Assembly: GCF_003946245.1 (NCBI RefSeq)
Contig: NZ_RHNN01000013.1
Location: 1-64,000 of the forward strand
DNA length: 64,000 bases
Source of the DNA: Levilactobacillus cerevisiae
GTDB lineage: Bacteria > Bacillota > Bacilli > Lactobacillales > Lactobacillaceae
Direction: 5' to 3'
In this document: positions 36,488 through 47,279 of the stretch, piece after piece
Layout: the number at the start of each line of letters is the position of its first letter
Numbering within the stretch: the first letter of the stretch is position 1
Notes under the pieces: model-generated
Database searches by the model: none
What the model saw: the letters and a program-made list of their open reading frames with translations, nothing else
Told to the model about the DNA's origin: nothing
Translations under genes and position numbers: made by a program

Positions 36488-37645
36488 ATGATTATTAACA
36501 AGGACGTGATGCGTGATCACAATGAGCGGTCGGTTCTACAGGCCATCGTGAATCACGGACCCATTTCGCGAACAGCCATTTCAAATTTGTTGGGGTTAAA
36601 TAAGGTGACCGTTTCAGATATTGTGGGCACACTTAGCGACCGCAAATTAGTCTTGAGCCAGGGCGAGACCACCACCAATCCGGGAAGTGGTCGTCGGGCC
36701 GCGCTGATTGCTTTCAACGCGACGTACGGCTACACCATCAACTTCAGCATTTCCGGGAAAACTTTGGAAATGCTAGTGACCCAGCTGGATGGTCGCGCCC
36801 TGGAATACAGCGAAAGTCCCATTGGTAAGCTTGCAGTGAAAGAAATCGTCGCCAAGATGGAAGATATGATTGCGCAGTTGCCCAATTTCAAAACGGAAAA
36901 TGGGCTACAGGCCATCTCCATCGCCATCTTCGGGGTCGTTTACGAAAATGAAATCGTCACGTCGCCCTTCGTGGACTTCGCTGATTTCAACCTGGTCGGC
37001 TACTTTGAGCGCCGCTACCACGTGCCCATCGTCATGGAAAATGAAGCCAATCTGTCCGCCGTCTTTGAGCAAGACTTTAGTAAGCAGGAACTGCAAAGCA
37101 TCGTGTCCATCAGCATTCATGAGGGCATTGGTGCCGGCATCCTGTTGAATAAGCAGCTCTACCGCGGCAACTATGGCCGTGCTGGTGAAATTGGCCAGAT
37201 CATGATTCAGGGAACGGGGCGGAAACGCCAGCGCTTAGCCCAGCTGCCCAGCTTCGATAGCGAATGGTCGGAGGCAGCGGTGTTGCGGAAGGCGGCCCTG
37301 ATTAAGGACGTTGATGATTACACGTTGAGCGAATTGGTCGCCGCAGTGAATCAGCATGACCCGGAAATTTCCGAGTTGGTTGAGGAGCTGTGCTACCACC
37401 TGGCAATCGTGACCAGCGACTTGATTGTCGCCTACGATCCACAGATGATTTTCTTCAACTCACCTCTGGTTGATCAGTTGCCAGAAATTTTAAAGAATAT
37501 TCAGATGAAATTGGGCTTTATGCCATTGGTACCGCCACTGGTGATGTCCAAAGATGTGAAGTATGCCACCTTATTGGGCGGCGCTTCGTTGGCCATTCAC
37601 AAGGTGCTGTCGATGCCTGGAACGCGGCTGATTTTTCACCATTAG
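36488..37645 (+). CDS. ROK family transcriptional repressor (XylR type)
   Basis: 385 residues. Residues about 10-65 form a winged helix (GPISRTAISNLLGLNKVTVSDIVGTL); the rest is a ROK sugar-binding domain (IHEGIGAGILLN, GRAGEIGQIMIQG), in which the usual CxCGxxGC zinc motif is replaced by a Cys-free stretch (GTGRKRQRLAQLPSF). It should bind xylose or isoprimeverose and release the palindromes seen before xylP and xylQ. The start is ATG 36488, with a weak GAGTGA site; it is probably translated from the xylP message. Confidence 0.88.
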   Translation: MIINKDVMRDHNERSVLQAIVNHGPISRTAISNLLGLNKVTVSDIVGTLSDRKLVLSQGETTTNPGSGRRAALIAFNATYGYTINFSISGKTLEMLVTQLDGRALEYSESPIGKLAVKEIVAKMEDMIAQLPNFKTENGLQAISIAIFGVVYENEIVTSPFVDFADFNLVGYFERRYHVPIVMENEANLSAVFEQDFSKQELQSIVSISIHEGIGAGILLNKQLYRGNYGRAGEIGQIMIQGTGRKRQRLAQLPSFDSEWSEAAVLRKAALIKDVDDYTLSELVAAVNQHDPEISELVEELCYHLAIVTSDLIVAYDPQMIFFNSPLVDQLPEILKNIQMKLGFMPLVPPLVMSKDVKYATLLGGASLAIHKVLSMPGTRLIFHH

Positions 37646-37656
37646 CAAAGCACCCT

Positions 37657-37706
37657 CTAGCGTGGCCCAGCAGCTCAGTTCTTGAGTTTGTTGGGCCACG
37701 CTTTTG
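37657..37706 (+). terminator. Terminator of xylP-ROK operon
   Basis: AGCGTGGCCCAGCA pairs with TGTTGGGCCACGCT and is followed by TTTTG. Confidence 0.8.
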
Positions 37707-37751
37707 ATTCTGTATTGGTTTGGTTTAGTGCGTTGGATTGTGTAAACTTTG

Positions 37752-37949
37752 ACGCCTGCGGCCTCTGGGTACTTCGCCTGCTGTGGGGACCGGCTGCGGC
37801 CTGAGGGGGCGGTCCTCCGCCTTGCCTTGAAGCCTCGCTGAAGTGCGCGAGTCTCCAAGGTCATCCCGTGATGTAAGGCCGGGAAAATTCGCCCGGTCTA
37901 ACATCACCGCCACAGCTGGCTACGTACCCAGCTGCCTCCGGCTCTTGGT
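37752..37949 (-). repeat. Repeat family B, copy 4
   Basis: Reverse orientation. Contains GCAGCTGGGTACGTAGCC-like outer arm, CAGCTGTGGCGGTGATG, a GACCGGGCG/CGGCC hairpin, GACCTTGGAGACT and GACCGCCCCCTCAGGCCGC. Flanking short frames are not genes. Confidence 0.8.
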
Positions 37950-38105
37950 TGTGGTCCTGCTATTCTGTTGGTTTGGATCCAGCAAATCAATTTTGTGGTG
38001 GCTAACCATGGATGTGGTTTGGTCCAGTAGATTGATCTCAAAAGTTACGGGCGAAACTAGACGGGGTTGGAGAGTGAGTTGGTGCAATAATTCCCGGTGG
38101 CCGAG

Positions 38106-38175
38106 CAATTAAACCGTCCACGAAGCGTGGAAAATTTTCCGTGGGCTTTGCACTAATCTAAGAGATATGAACCAT
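38106..38175 (+). repeat. 70-bp direct repeat, copy 1
   Basis: CAATTAAACCGTCCACGAAG...CCGTGGGCTTTG...AAGAGATATGAACCAT. About 85 percent identical by eye to the copy at 38469-38539. Contains the hairpin CCACG-AAG-CGTGG. Confidence 0.75.
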
Positions 38176-38252
38176 CGTAGCTGAGAGGTCAGGGAAAAAT
38201 GATTCTAGTTGTTCAAATTCATCCAGGCGAATCGTGAGTTAACCAACGTGAA

Positions 38253-38429
38253 CGACCAGAGGCGGGTCAAGGTTCCCAGCTGTGTCGATGGTCTTAGCTG
38301 AGTGAATTTTTCTCAGCTTAGAGCATGGGACGACCTTTGAGACTGGTGGTCTTCCAGGCTTAAAGGCGAGGCGGAAGACCGCTCTTTGGCTGGAGCCGGG
38401 CCCCACAGCAGGGAACACTGAAGTCGCCA
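38253..38429 (+). repeat. Repeat family B, copy 5
   Basis: GACCAGAGGCGGGTCAAGG, CAGCTGTGTCGATGGTC, hairpin TTAGCTGAG/CTCAGCTTA, GGGACGACCTTTGAGACTGG, GAAGACCGCTCTTTGGCTGG and CCCCACAGCAGGGAA. Lies between the two copies of the 70-bp direct repeat. Confidence 0.85.
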
Positions 38430-38445
38430 CGGAAAAGCTGATTAG

Positions 38446-40993
<2,548 letters not shown>

Positions 40994-40999
40994 ATGGTA

Positions 41000-41122
41000 A
41001 GCGTGGGACAAATGGCGCTTAGCTGACGAACATTAAGGCTGATTGCCAAATGATTCTGGACTTGGATTCTTTGGCGATCAGGTTAAAGCGGAACCAGTTG
41101 CCTTTGGATTGCACGTTTCAGC
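41000..41122 (+). repeat. Repeat family C, copy 2
   Basis: Starts seven bases after the kinase stop codon, same direction. AAATGGCGCTTAGCTGACG, AACATTAAGG, hairpin CTGATTGCCAAA...TTTGGCGATCAG, TTAAAGCGGAACCAGTTGCC, GCACGTTTCAG. Confidence 0.82.
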
Positions 41123-41179
41123 AATAGAGCATTGGCGTCTGGGATTTGTCCTGGACGCCTTTTCATGGAGACCAATAGC

Positions 41180-41208
41180 TTGAAAGTATCTGTGCCGCAG
41201 GGTATTGT
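41180..41208 (+). promoter_or_regulatory. Promoter of the antitoxin-like gene
   Basis: TTGAAA 41180-41185, 17-base spacer, TATTGT 41203-41208; a short leader then leads to GAGG and the ATG at 41227. Confidence 0.6.
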
Positions 41209-41226
41209 GAGGCCGAGGTGACGGAA

Positions 41227-41505
41227 ATGACTCGAAAGAAACAGCGTGTACAAGTGACCATTGATGCAGACTTGGTTGATGAAGTTAATCATGTGTTGGC
41301 GAAGATCGGAAGCAAGCCGACTACCTTAATCACGGCCTTGTACCAACAAGTGGCAACTACCGGCGAGATTCCTTTTAGGTTAGACCTCACTGAGAGAGAA
41401 AAGGTCGACTTGGCGGTTAGAAGAGCCAGTCAAAGCCGACCCACAAAGATTGTCCACTCGGTAGCTGAGCTGGACAACCTATATGATGATGACGATGAAT
41501 ACTAG
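41227..41505 (+). CDS. Orphan RelB/DinJ-like antitoxin
   Basis: 92 residues from ATG 41227, eight bases after GAGG. The N-terminal half, QRVQVTIDADLVDEVNHVLAKIGSKPTTLITALYQQV, matches the ribbon-helix-helix DNA-binding domain of RelB/DinJ antitoxins. The rest is charged and acidic at the end (LYDDDDEY), suited for wrapping a basic toxin. No RelE/YafQ toxin gene follows: 168 bases without an open frame of note lead to a hydrolase gene. It may regulate a distant locus, be a relic, or neutralise toxins encoded elsewhere. Confidence 0.75.
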   Translation: MTRKKQRVQVTIDADLVDEVNHVLAKIGSKPTTLITALYQQVATTGEIPFRLDLTEREKVDLAVRRASQSRPTKIVHSVAELDNLYDDDDEY

Positions 41506-41673
41506 GGCCGCACACGTTTTCTATTCGCGGTACTGTCAATGATTTAGTAACCTGAATGGTAAAAGTAGTGGTGCGCGGTAGCAATTACCGTGATTTCTCA
41601 AGTGAATTAGTGGCAACCGCGGATTTTTTTCGGTAGAGTAGGGGTAGACATTAAATAGAAATGGGGTAGTGAC

Positions 41674-42609
41674 ATGAAGACTTGGCAAAAGGTCGTTGGC
41701 GGGGCAGCCGCACTGTCCGCGGTGGGGGTCGTCAGTGTGCTCGGTGCCGCAGCCGGCCTGTATTTATCAGCGACGCGGTCATACGCGCGCAGTCGGCAAC
41801 AATCCAAAGAGCGGGCCATCAGTGAAAATACGGCGGCCGACAACGTGTGGTACATCCGCCACAATCCGGTCGAATGGACCCAGACCAGTCAAAATGGCTT
41901 GTGCTTACGAGCGAGCTGGATTGCGGCGGAACAGCCAACCACCAAGGTCGCTATCCTGGCGCACGGCCTGGGCCACGCGCGTGAGCAAATGATTCCTTGG
42001 GCGCGAGTATTTCACGACTGGGGTTACGCGGTTTTGATGCCAGACGCCCGGGCGCACGGCGAGAGTGACGGCCACACGATTGGTTACGGCTGGACGGATC
42101 GCCACGATTATCAGGGCTGGATCAACCAGGTAATCGCGCAAAACGGCAATGACAGTCAAATTGTCATGCTGGGGATTTCGATGGGCGCGGCGACCGTCAT
42201 GGCGACGGCGGGGGAAAATTTGCCGGCCAACGTCAAGGCCATCATCGCTGATTCGGGCTACGCTTCCGTCTTGGGTGAGGCCAGCTTCCGGATGCGCCAC
42301 GAATTTCACGTGCCAACGCAGCCGACACTCGCCATCGCGGACCAGTATTCGCGCTTCGGCGACTACCGGCTGTCGGACGGCAACATCGCCGCACAGCTGA
42401 AGAAGAGCCAGATTCCGCTGTTGTTGATTCAAGGCACCAAGGATGAGACCGTGCCGGTTGAGAATTTGAACCTGTTATACCAAGCAGCTGCCGGACCCAA
42501 GCAGAAATATCAGGACCCCGAGGCGGCGCACATTGCCACGCGTGAGGACAATCCTGAGCAGTATGATCAATTGGTGGCAGATTTCTTAGCCCCTTACATT
42601 GTCGATTAA
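41674..42609 (+). CDS. Membrane-anchored alpha/beta hydrolase
   Basis: 311 residues. One N-terminal hydrophobic helix (about 8-32) with no clear cleavage site suggests an outside-facing anchored enzyme. The fold marks are AILAHGLGHAREQM (oxyanion region), the nucleophile elbow GISMGA (Ser near residue 168), IQGTKDETVP (Asp) and the C-terminal AAHIAT (His). It resembles the lactobacillar cell-surface alpha/beta hydrolases of the DUF/BAAT-like group; an ester or peptide substrate is likely but not known. The ATG follows GGGGTAGTGAC. A terminator follows. Confidence 0.83.
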   Translation: MKTWQKVVGGAAALSAVGVVSVLGAAAGLYLSATRSYARSRQQSKERAISENTAADNVWYIRHNPVEWTQTSQNGLCLRASWIAAEQPTTKVAILAHGLGHAREQMIPWARVFHDWGYAVLMPDARAHGESDGHTIGYGWTDRHDYQGWINQVIAQNGNDSQIVMLGISMGAATVMATAGENLPANVKAIIADSGYASVLGEASFRMRHEFHVPTQPTLAIADQYSRFGDYRLSDGNIAAQLKKSQIPLLLIQGTKDETVPVENLNLLYQAAAGPKQKYQDPEAAHIATREDNPEQYDQLVADFLAPYIVD

Positions 42610-42618
42610 AAAAATAAA

Positions 42619-42668
42619 TGAGACGTGAATTTCCGGTGATTGCCGGGGGCTCACGTCTTTTTTTTGCA
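42619..42668 (+). terminator. Terminator after hydrolase gene
   Basis: GAGACGTGA...TCACGTCTTTTTTTT hairpin with an inner CCGG pairing and a long T run. Confidence 0.82.
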
Positions 42669-42832
42669 AAATGATAAAATGATTAGACTTGCGTTTTTTT
42701 TATAATTGGCTTTTAATGTTAGATAAGTTGCGGCGTCAAGACAACCGGGATGTCGTGAGGGGCGTTCGTGTTTTGCTAAATAGCGTAAGCGGGTGATTAG
42801 GGTCGCTGTCACGAAAGAGAGAAGTGGGGTCC

Positions 42833-44077
42833 ATGTTAAACGTTCTCAAGAATCAGTCGGTCCGGGTGCTGTCCCTGGCCAATGTCTTTGAAACATTAGG
42901 TATCAGTATTTTTAACATCGTCCTGTTAACGTACGCCAAGACCTATGCCAATCCGGCAATCATGGTGTCGGTCGTATCGATTGCGACGGTGGTGCCCGGA
43001 ACCTTGGGCTTTGCGATTGGCTTTTGGGCGGACCACGTGACCCACAAGGATCGGATGTTGATTCTCACCAAGGTGGTGCAGGCCGCGCTCTACCTGTTGC
43101 TGGCAGTGGTGATTGATGCGCGGACGGTAGTCGTGTTCACGGTGGTGGTCGCCATTAATTTGGTGTCCGACTGCTTGGGATTCCTGAGTAGCAGTTTGCG
43201 CCTGCCAGTCATTCGGGAACGGGTGGCCAGAGACGACCGCCAACAGGTGTTGGGGTTCAACCAGAGCATCGCGTCACTCCTACAGCCAGTTGGCCAGTCG
43301 ATTGGCGTCTTCGTGTTAGCGGCGACGCATGACTACGCGCTGGCGGCACTGATTAACGCGGGAACATTTCTGATTGCGGCCGCGATTCTGCTGGTCGGCA
43401 GGCACGCCATTCACATCGCGCCGGTTGCCGTGCCCCAACCGCAGACTGCAGCAAAGGGACCGAGCTTGTGGCAGAAAATGAGTGACATCCTGGGGCAATC
43501 GTCAGGCGTCAGCATTGTGCGGCTCCTATCGGCGGTGGTCATCGTAAACGCGGTGGGGGCCAGCGTGGACGCGGTCATCAACCTGTATCTGCTAGACCAG
43601 GGCAAGGCGACGGGGGTGCCATTTGGGATGGCCATCCTGATTGTGAATGTCCTGTTTGTGATTGGCACGGTGATGGGGAGCACACTCCGGCTGAAATTTC
43701 TCGACCGGCAATCGTTTAAAATGGTCATGGTCGAAACCATTGCGGTGATGGTGGTGCTCTACCTGGACTTCCTGTGGCTGCAAAACTACTGGCTGCTGGT
43801 CGTCTTGATGTTCGCCATCGCGTTTGGCCTGGGAAATATGAACCCCAAACTGTACGCGCAGGTGATCAGCATCGCGGACCAAAGCCTGGTGGGCACCATC
43901 TTCGGCACGGTCAGCTCGCTGGTGACGGTGGCGGCACCGGTCGGCAGCGTGGGCATCGTCCTGCTCTACAATGCGGTCTCACCGGCAGCGGCGTACTGGG
44001 TGTCGATTGCCATCCTGGTCCTGGGAACGGTAATTCTGTTGTCGGGCAAGTCGGCTGCACCAGTAAGTGGTGATTAG
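42833..44077 (+). CDS. MFS transporter
   Basis: 414-residue membrane protein with about 12 helices and an MFS A-like loop WADHVTHKDRML after helix 2. The DHA-type layout suggests export of a small compound; there is no neighbour that hints at the substrate. ATG 42833 was chosen; an in-frame GTG three codons upstream (42824) is also possible because the purine-rich AGAGAGAAG lies before it. It differs clearly from the MFS gene at 6367. Repeats of families B and A fill the gap downstream. Confidence 0.82.
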   Translation: MLNVLKNQSVRVLSLANVFETLGISIFNIVLLTYAKTYANPAIMVSVVSIATVVPGTLGFAIGFWADHVTHKDRMLILTKVVQAALYLLLAVVIDARTVVVFTVVVAINLVSDCLGFLSSSLRLPVIRERVARDDRQQVLGFNQSIASLLQPVGQSIGVFVLAATHDYALAALINAGTFLIAAAILLVGRHAIHIAPVAVPQPQTAAKGPSLWQKMSDILGQSSGVSIVRLLSAVVIVNAVGASVDAVINLYLLDQGKATGVPFGMAILIVNVLFVIGTVMGSTLRLKFLDRQSFKMVMVETIAVMVVLYLDFLWLQNYWLLVVLMFAIAFGLGNMNPKLYAQVISIADQSLVGTIFGTVSSLVTVAAPVGSVGIVLLYNAVSPAAAYWVSIAILVLGTVILLSGKSAAPVSGD

Positions 44078-44096
44078 ATAGTGCTGTCCGTTCTCG

Positions 44097-44273
44097 CCGG
44101 CGGGGGCAAGGTTCCCTGCGGTGGGGACCGCCTTCAGCCTGAGAAGCGGGCTTCCGGCTTGACTTTGAGCCAGGAAACCCACCGGTCTCAAAGGTCATCC
44201 ATGTTCTAAACCGAGAATGTCACTCGGTTAAGACCATCGACACAGCTGGGAACCTTGCCCCGCCTCTGGTCAC
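44097..44273 (-). repeat. Repeat family B, copy 6
   Basis: Reverse orientation. Outer arms GGGGCAAGGTTCCC and GGGAACCTTGCCCC are perfect complements; inside are AGCTGTGTCGATGGTC, a ACCGAG/CTCGGT hairpin and GACCTTTGAGACCGG. The outer arms differ from those in copies 3 and 8, yet still pair. Confidence 0.88.
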
Positions 44274-44560
44274 TTATACCGTGTGTGCATTGTGAGCTGG
44301 CAATGATGATGTGAAACGAGTTTGAATCTTTACAGAAAATAAAATGAAAAGCGACTGGGTTTTCGAGTTCTGCCGGTATTGTCCAGCGACATCTGTTTGG
44401 GCCGATACAGCTAGTGTGAGATTGACCGTAAAATTCTAGTTGACGGTAATGCCAGCAGGCGGTATCCTACTACTAATCCAGATTGGCTAATCGGAATTGA
44501 TACCAAGTAATTTGGAAAAAAATTATAAATGTACGCTCGGCGCGGGTTAAACCAATTTCA

Positions 44561-44740
44561 GCCGCAGGGATGGTACAAATGAGCCAAGCCGTGGGAATTC
44601 CCTTAGTGGCGCAGCCGCTTAGGGAATTGATACTTTTGAGACGCCGATTTTGGCGGCTCAAAATAAGTCTGGAGACCGCCCTGTGGCTCCAGACGGTCGC
44701 CCACAGCGGTCCGGTCTCATTTGTACCATCCCGGAGGCGA
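44561..44740 (-). repeat. Repeat family A, copy 4 (180 nt)
   Basis: Reverse orientation, complete. Outer arms GGGATGGTACAAATGAG/CTCATTTGTACCATCCC pair perfectly. Hairpin 2 arms TTTTGAGCCGCC/GGCGTCTCAAAA and hairpin 3 arms AATTCCCTAAG/CACTAAGGGAATT keep pairing with bases different from other copies. Ends 60 bases before pyrD. Confidence 0.9.
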
Positions 44741-44800
44741 TGGAAGAACCTGTTTAACCGAGCGAACAGCTAGACATTAACGTATCACGGGAGGATATCT

Positions 44801-45721
44801 ATGTCAGAAATTAGTGTGCAGTTACCGGGGTTGAACCTCAAGAACCCCATCATTCCAGCCAGCGGGACGGCGGCGTACGGTCAGGGATTAGCGCAACATT
44901 TCAACCTGAATGACCTAGGGGCCTTGGTGGTCAAATCCACGACGCTGGAACCCCGGACCGGGAATCCGCGGCCCAACGTGACGGAGACGACGGCCGGGTG
45001 GATGAACGCCATCGGGCTGACCAATCCTGGCATTCAGGCGGTCATGGCCGACCAGTTGCCCTGGCTCGCGGACCATTACCCGACGTTGCCAATCATCGGT
45101 AGCATTGCTGGCAGCACGTTTGCGGAGTACGTGGCGGTTGCCCAGCAGATGACTCAAGCGCCCAACGTCCACGCGTTAGAGGTCAACATTTCTTGCCCCA
45201 ACGTGGCGGCGGGCGGTTTGGCCTTTGGCACGGATCCGGTGTTGGTAAAGGACTTAGTCTCGCAAATCATGGCGGTAGCCACCAAGCCGGTGTACGTCAA
45301 ATTAACGCCGAACGTGACCGACATTACGGTGATTGCGCAAGCGGCCGTCGCGGGCGGGGCCACCGGACTGACGTTGATCAACACGTTGACGGGCTTGCAA
45401 TACGATTTGGCCACGCGCCAGCCGACCTTGAGTAATGGCACGGGCGGCTTGTCCGGTGCGGCGATTCACCCCTTAGCGGTCCGGATGATTCACGCGGTGC
45501 GTGCGGTGACGGACGTGCCCATCATTGGTGTCGGCGGGGTCATGCGGGCAGAGGATGCCATCGAGTTCTTCCTGGCAGGCGCCAACGCGGTGGAGGTCGG
45601 GGCGGCCACGTACGGCAATCCCTGTGCCTGCCGTGACATTGTCCGTGAGTTGCCAGCAGCGTTAGACAAGTACGGCTTGCCGGATTTGATGACGTTGAGC
45701 CGGCAACAAGCCCAGCACTAG
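44801..45721 (+). CDS. pyrD: Dihydroorotate dehydrogenase, class 1B-like catalytic subunit
   Basis: 306 residues from ATG 44801 with GGGAGGATAT upstream. FMN-barrel signatures: NPIIPASGTAAYG, KSTTLEPRTGNP, and the catalytic Cys in VNISCPNVAAGG, which marks class 1B (class 2 has Ser). IGVGGVMRAEDAIEFFLAGA binds the FMN phosphate. The enzyme oxidises dihydroorotate to orotate in pyrimidine synthesis. Class 1B normally pairs with the iron-sulfur subunit PyrK; none lies here, nor any other pyr gene, so the electron acceptor partner must be encoded elsewhere or be dispensable. Confidence 0.93.
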   Translation: MSEISVQLPGLNLKNPIIPASGTAAYGQGLAQHFNLNDLGALVVKSTTLEPRTGNPRPNVTETTAGWMNAIGLTNPGIQAVMADQLPWLADHYPTLPIIGSIAGSTFAEYVAVAQQMTQAPNVHALEVNISCPNVAAGGLAFGTDPVLVKDLVSQIMAVATKPVYVKLTPNVTDITVIAQAAVAGGATGLTLINTLTGLQYDLATRQPTLSNGTGGLSGAAIHPLAVRMIHAVRAVTDVPIIGVGGVMRAEDAIEFFLAGANAVEVGAATYGNPCACRDIVRELPAALDKYGLPDLMTLSRQQAQH

Positions 45722-45779
45722 TCGAGATGGTTCGGTTAGCGTAATAGGCGTCTTTAATAGAAAAAACAAGTAGGATTTG

Positions 45780-45813
45780 AGAGGCTGTGACCACTGTCGC
45801 AACCTCTTTTTAA
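45780..45813 (+). terminator. Terminator after pyrD
   Basis: GAGGCTGTGA pairs with TCGCAACCTC around ACTG, followed by TTTTT. Confidence 0.75.
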
Positions 45814-45942
45814 CGTCGAAATTAACTGATTACACGTGAGTCAGAGGGCAGCTGGCTCCATCAACCGCCATGACAACATAGTGCTTCCTAGCCCAACCAC
45901 TTTACGTTTCCACAAAGATTCGGCCACGATTTCCGAAAGCTG

Positions 45943-45970
45943 TTGACAAGTTTTCAATTTCTGGTAAACT
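45943..45970 (+). promoter_or_regulatory. Promoter of the zinc transport operon
   Basis: TTGACA 45943-45948, 16-base spacer, TAAACT 45965-45970. The expected start of transcription lies within the palindrome at 45973-45995. Confidence 0.7.
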
Positions 45971-45972
45971 AC

Positions 45973-45995
45973 TAAACGGTAATCATTACTGTTTA
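45973..45995. promoter_or_regulatory. Zur-type operator
   Basis: A 23-base palindrome with core GGTAATCATTACT flanked by TAAAC and GTTTA. It is close to the Zur box of Gram-positive bacteria (TAAATCGTAAT-N-ATTACGATTTA, given here in halves) and sits at the transcription start, so zinc-loaded Zur should repress. Confidence 0.82.
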
Positions 45996-46140
45996 CATAT
46001 GGCTATTGCTTGTAAAGTTGCTGGTTAACTTCCACGCTAAAGAACGAGTAGGGTGAATTGTCTTCACTACTTTGGAATAGCGAAGCTGCGAGACGAAAAA
46101 GTGGCGTACATGGCCGTTCCAGTGGGCTAAAACAACGTTA

Positions 46141-46320
46141 GCCGCAGGGCGGGTGAAAATGGGCCAAGCCGTGGGAATTCGCTTAGTGGCTTGGCCACTT
46201 AGAGAATTGGTAGCATTGAGACGCGATTTGCGCGGCTTAATGCTAAGTCTGGAGACCGCCCTTTGGCTCCAGACGTCCGCCCACCGCGTTCCGGTCCCAT
46301 TTTTCACCCACTCGGAGGCG
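46141..46320 (-). repeat. Repeat family A, copy 5 (180 nt, inside znu leader)
   Basis: Reverse orientation, complete. Outer arms GGGTGAAAATGGG/CCCATTTTTCACCC. Hairpin 2 is TAGCATT...AATGCTA with inner CGCG/CGCG, hairpin 3 GAATTCTCTAAGTGGC/GCCACTTAGAGAATT-like. It separates the Zur-controlled promoter from the znuA start codon. Confidence 0.9.
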
Positions 46321-46343
46321 CTGACATGGATAAATGATTAAAG

Positions 46344-47279
46344 ATGGGGATGACGGACTTGCGAAATAAATTAGGACGACTGAACGGCTACCGGTGGCTA
46401 GCACTGGTGGTCAGTTTGGTGGCGGTATTCACGTTGGCGGGCTGCCAACCAACCACCCAGCCGAAACAGTCCGGTAAAATTAACGTGGTCGCCACGCTGG
46501 GATTCTACGGCGAGGCCGCGCAAGCTATTTTGGGCAATCAAGGCAACGTGCACACCATCATCAACAGTCCCAGCATCGACGCCGAGAGCTATGAGCCGGA
46601 CGTGAAGACGGCTAAATTGGTCGCTAAGGCCAACGTGGTGGTCGAGAATGGTCTAGGCTATGACAGCTGGATGGACCGCGTGGTGGCCGCAAATCAGGGC
46701 TCTGGGACGAAGACTTTGTCGATCGGCAAACTGATGGGCAAGACCACCGGGGACAATCCCCACCTGTGGTCGGATCCGACCGTCATGACCAAGGTGACCC
46801 AGCGACTGGTGAAGCAATTTAGTCGCTTGGAACCTAACCATGCGGCGGCCTTTAAACGCCGTGGCGCCGCTTACGAAAAACAGTTGGCGGTTCTGGCACA
46901 AACGGCTAAACAGATTAAGAAGAATGCCAATGGCCAACAAGTGGCGGTCAGCGAGCCCGTTTTCGATTTTGCCCTGACCGCGATGGGCTATAAAATTAGT
47001 GATGGGCACTTTGCCAAGTCGATTGAAGAGGACAGTGATCCCACGCCGGCTGACATCACGCAGTTACAAGCGCAGATCAAGCAGCACAAGATTGCATTTT
47101 TTGTGGAAAATACCCAAAACTCCAGTAAGAATGTGACCGCCATGGTTCAGCTCGCCCGCAAGTACCACGTGCCGGTGGTCAAGGTGACGGAAACCATGCC
47201 AACTCATCAAACGTATCGGACCTGGATGCTCGCGCAATATCGCCAGGTTCAGCGGATTCAGGAGGAGAATCGTTCATGA
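46344..47279 (+). CDS. znuA: Zinc ABC transporter substrate-binding lipoprotein
   Basis: 311 residues. N-terminal lipobox FTLAGC (Cys near residue 34) shows membrane anchoring. The cluster A-I metal-binding protein fold is visible: VVATLGFYGEAAQAILG, VENGLGYDSWMDRV, NPHLWSDP and FFVENTQNSSKN. A His-rich loop, common in ZnuA/AdcA, is absent. A Zur-type operator upstream indicates zinc as the substrate, with manganese less likely. The ATG at 46344 lacks a strong ribosome site; a TTG at 46359 with GGGGA upstream is an alternative. It heads a three-gene operon with 4- and 8-base overlaps. Confidence 0.88.
   Translation: MGMTDLRNKLGRLNGYRWLALVVSLVAVFTLAGCQPTTQPKQSGKINVVATLGFYGEAAQAILGNQGNVHTIINSPSIDAESYEPDVKTAKLVAKANVVVENGLGYDSWMDRVVAANQGSGTKTLSIGKLMGKTTGDNPHLWSDPTVMTKVTQRLVKQFSRLEPNHAAAFKRRGAAYEKQLAVLAQTAKQIKKNANGQQVAVSEPVFDFALTAMGYKISDGHFAKSIEEDSDPTPADITQLQAQIKQHKIAFFVENTQNSSKNVTAMVQLARKYHVPVVKVTETMPTHQTYRTWMLAQYRQVQRIQEENRS

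Noticed and set aside
37725-38112. Several overlapping 60-90 codon frames between the ROK regulator and the bgl gene
   Set aside because: All are crossed by family B repeats or the 70-bp direct repeat, lack ribosome sites, and overlap each other on both strands.
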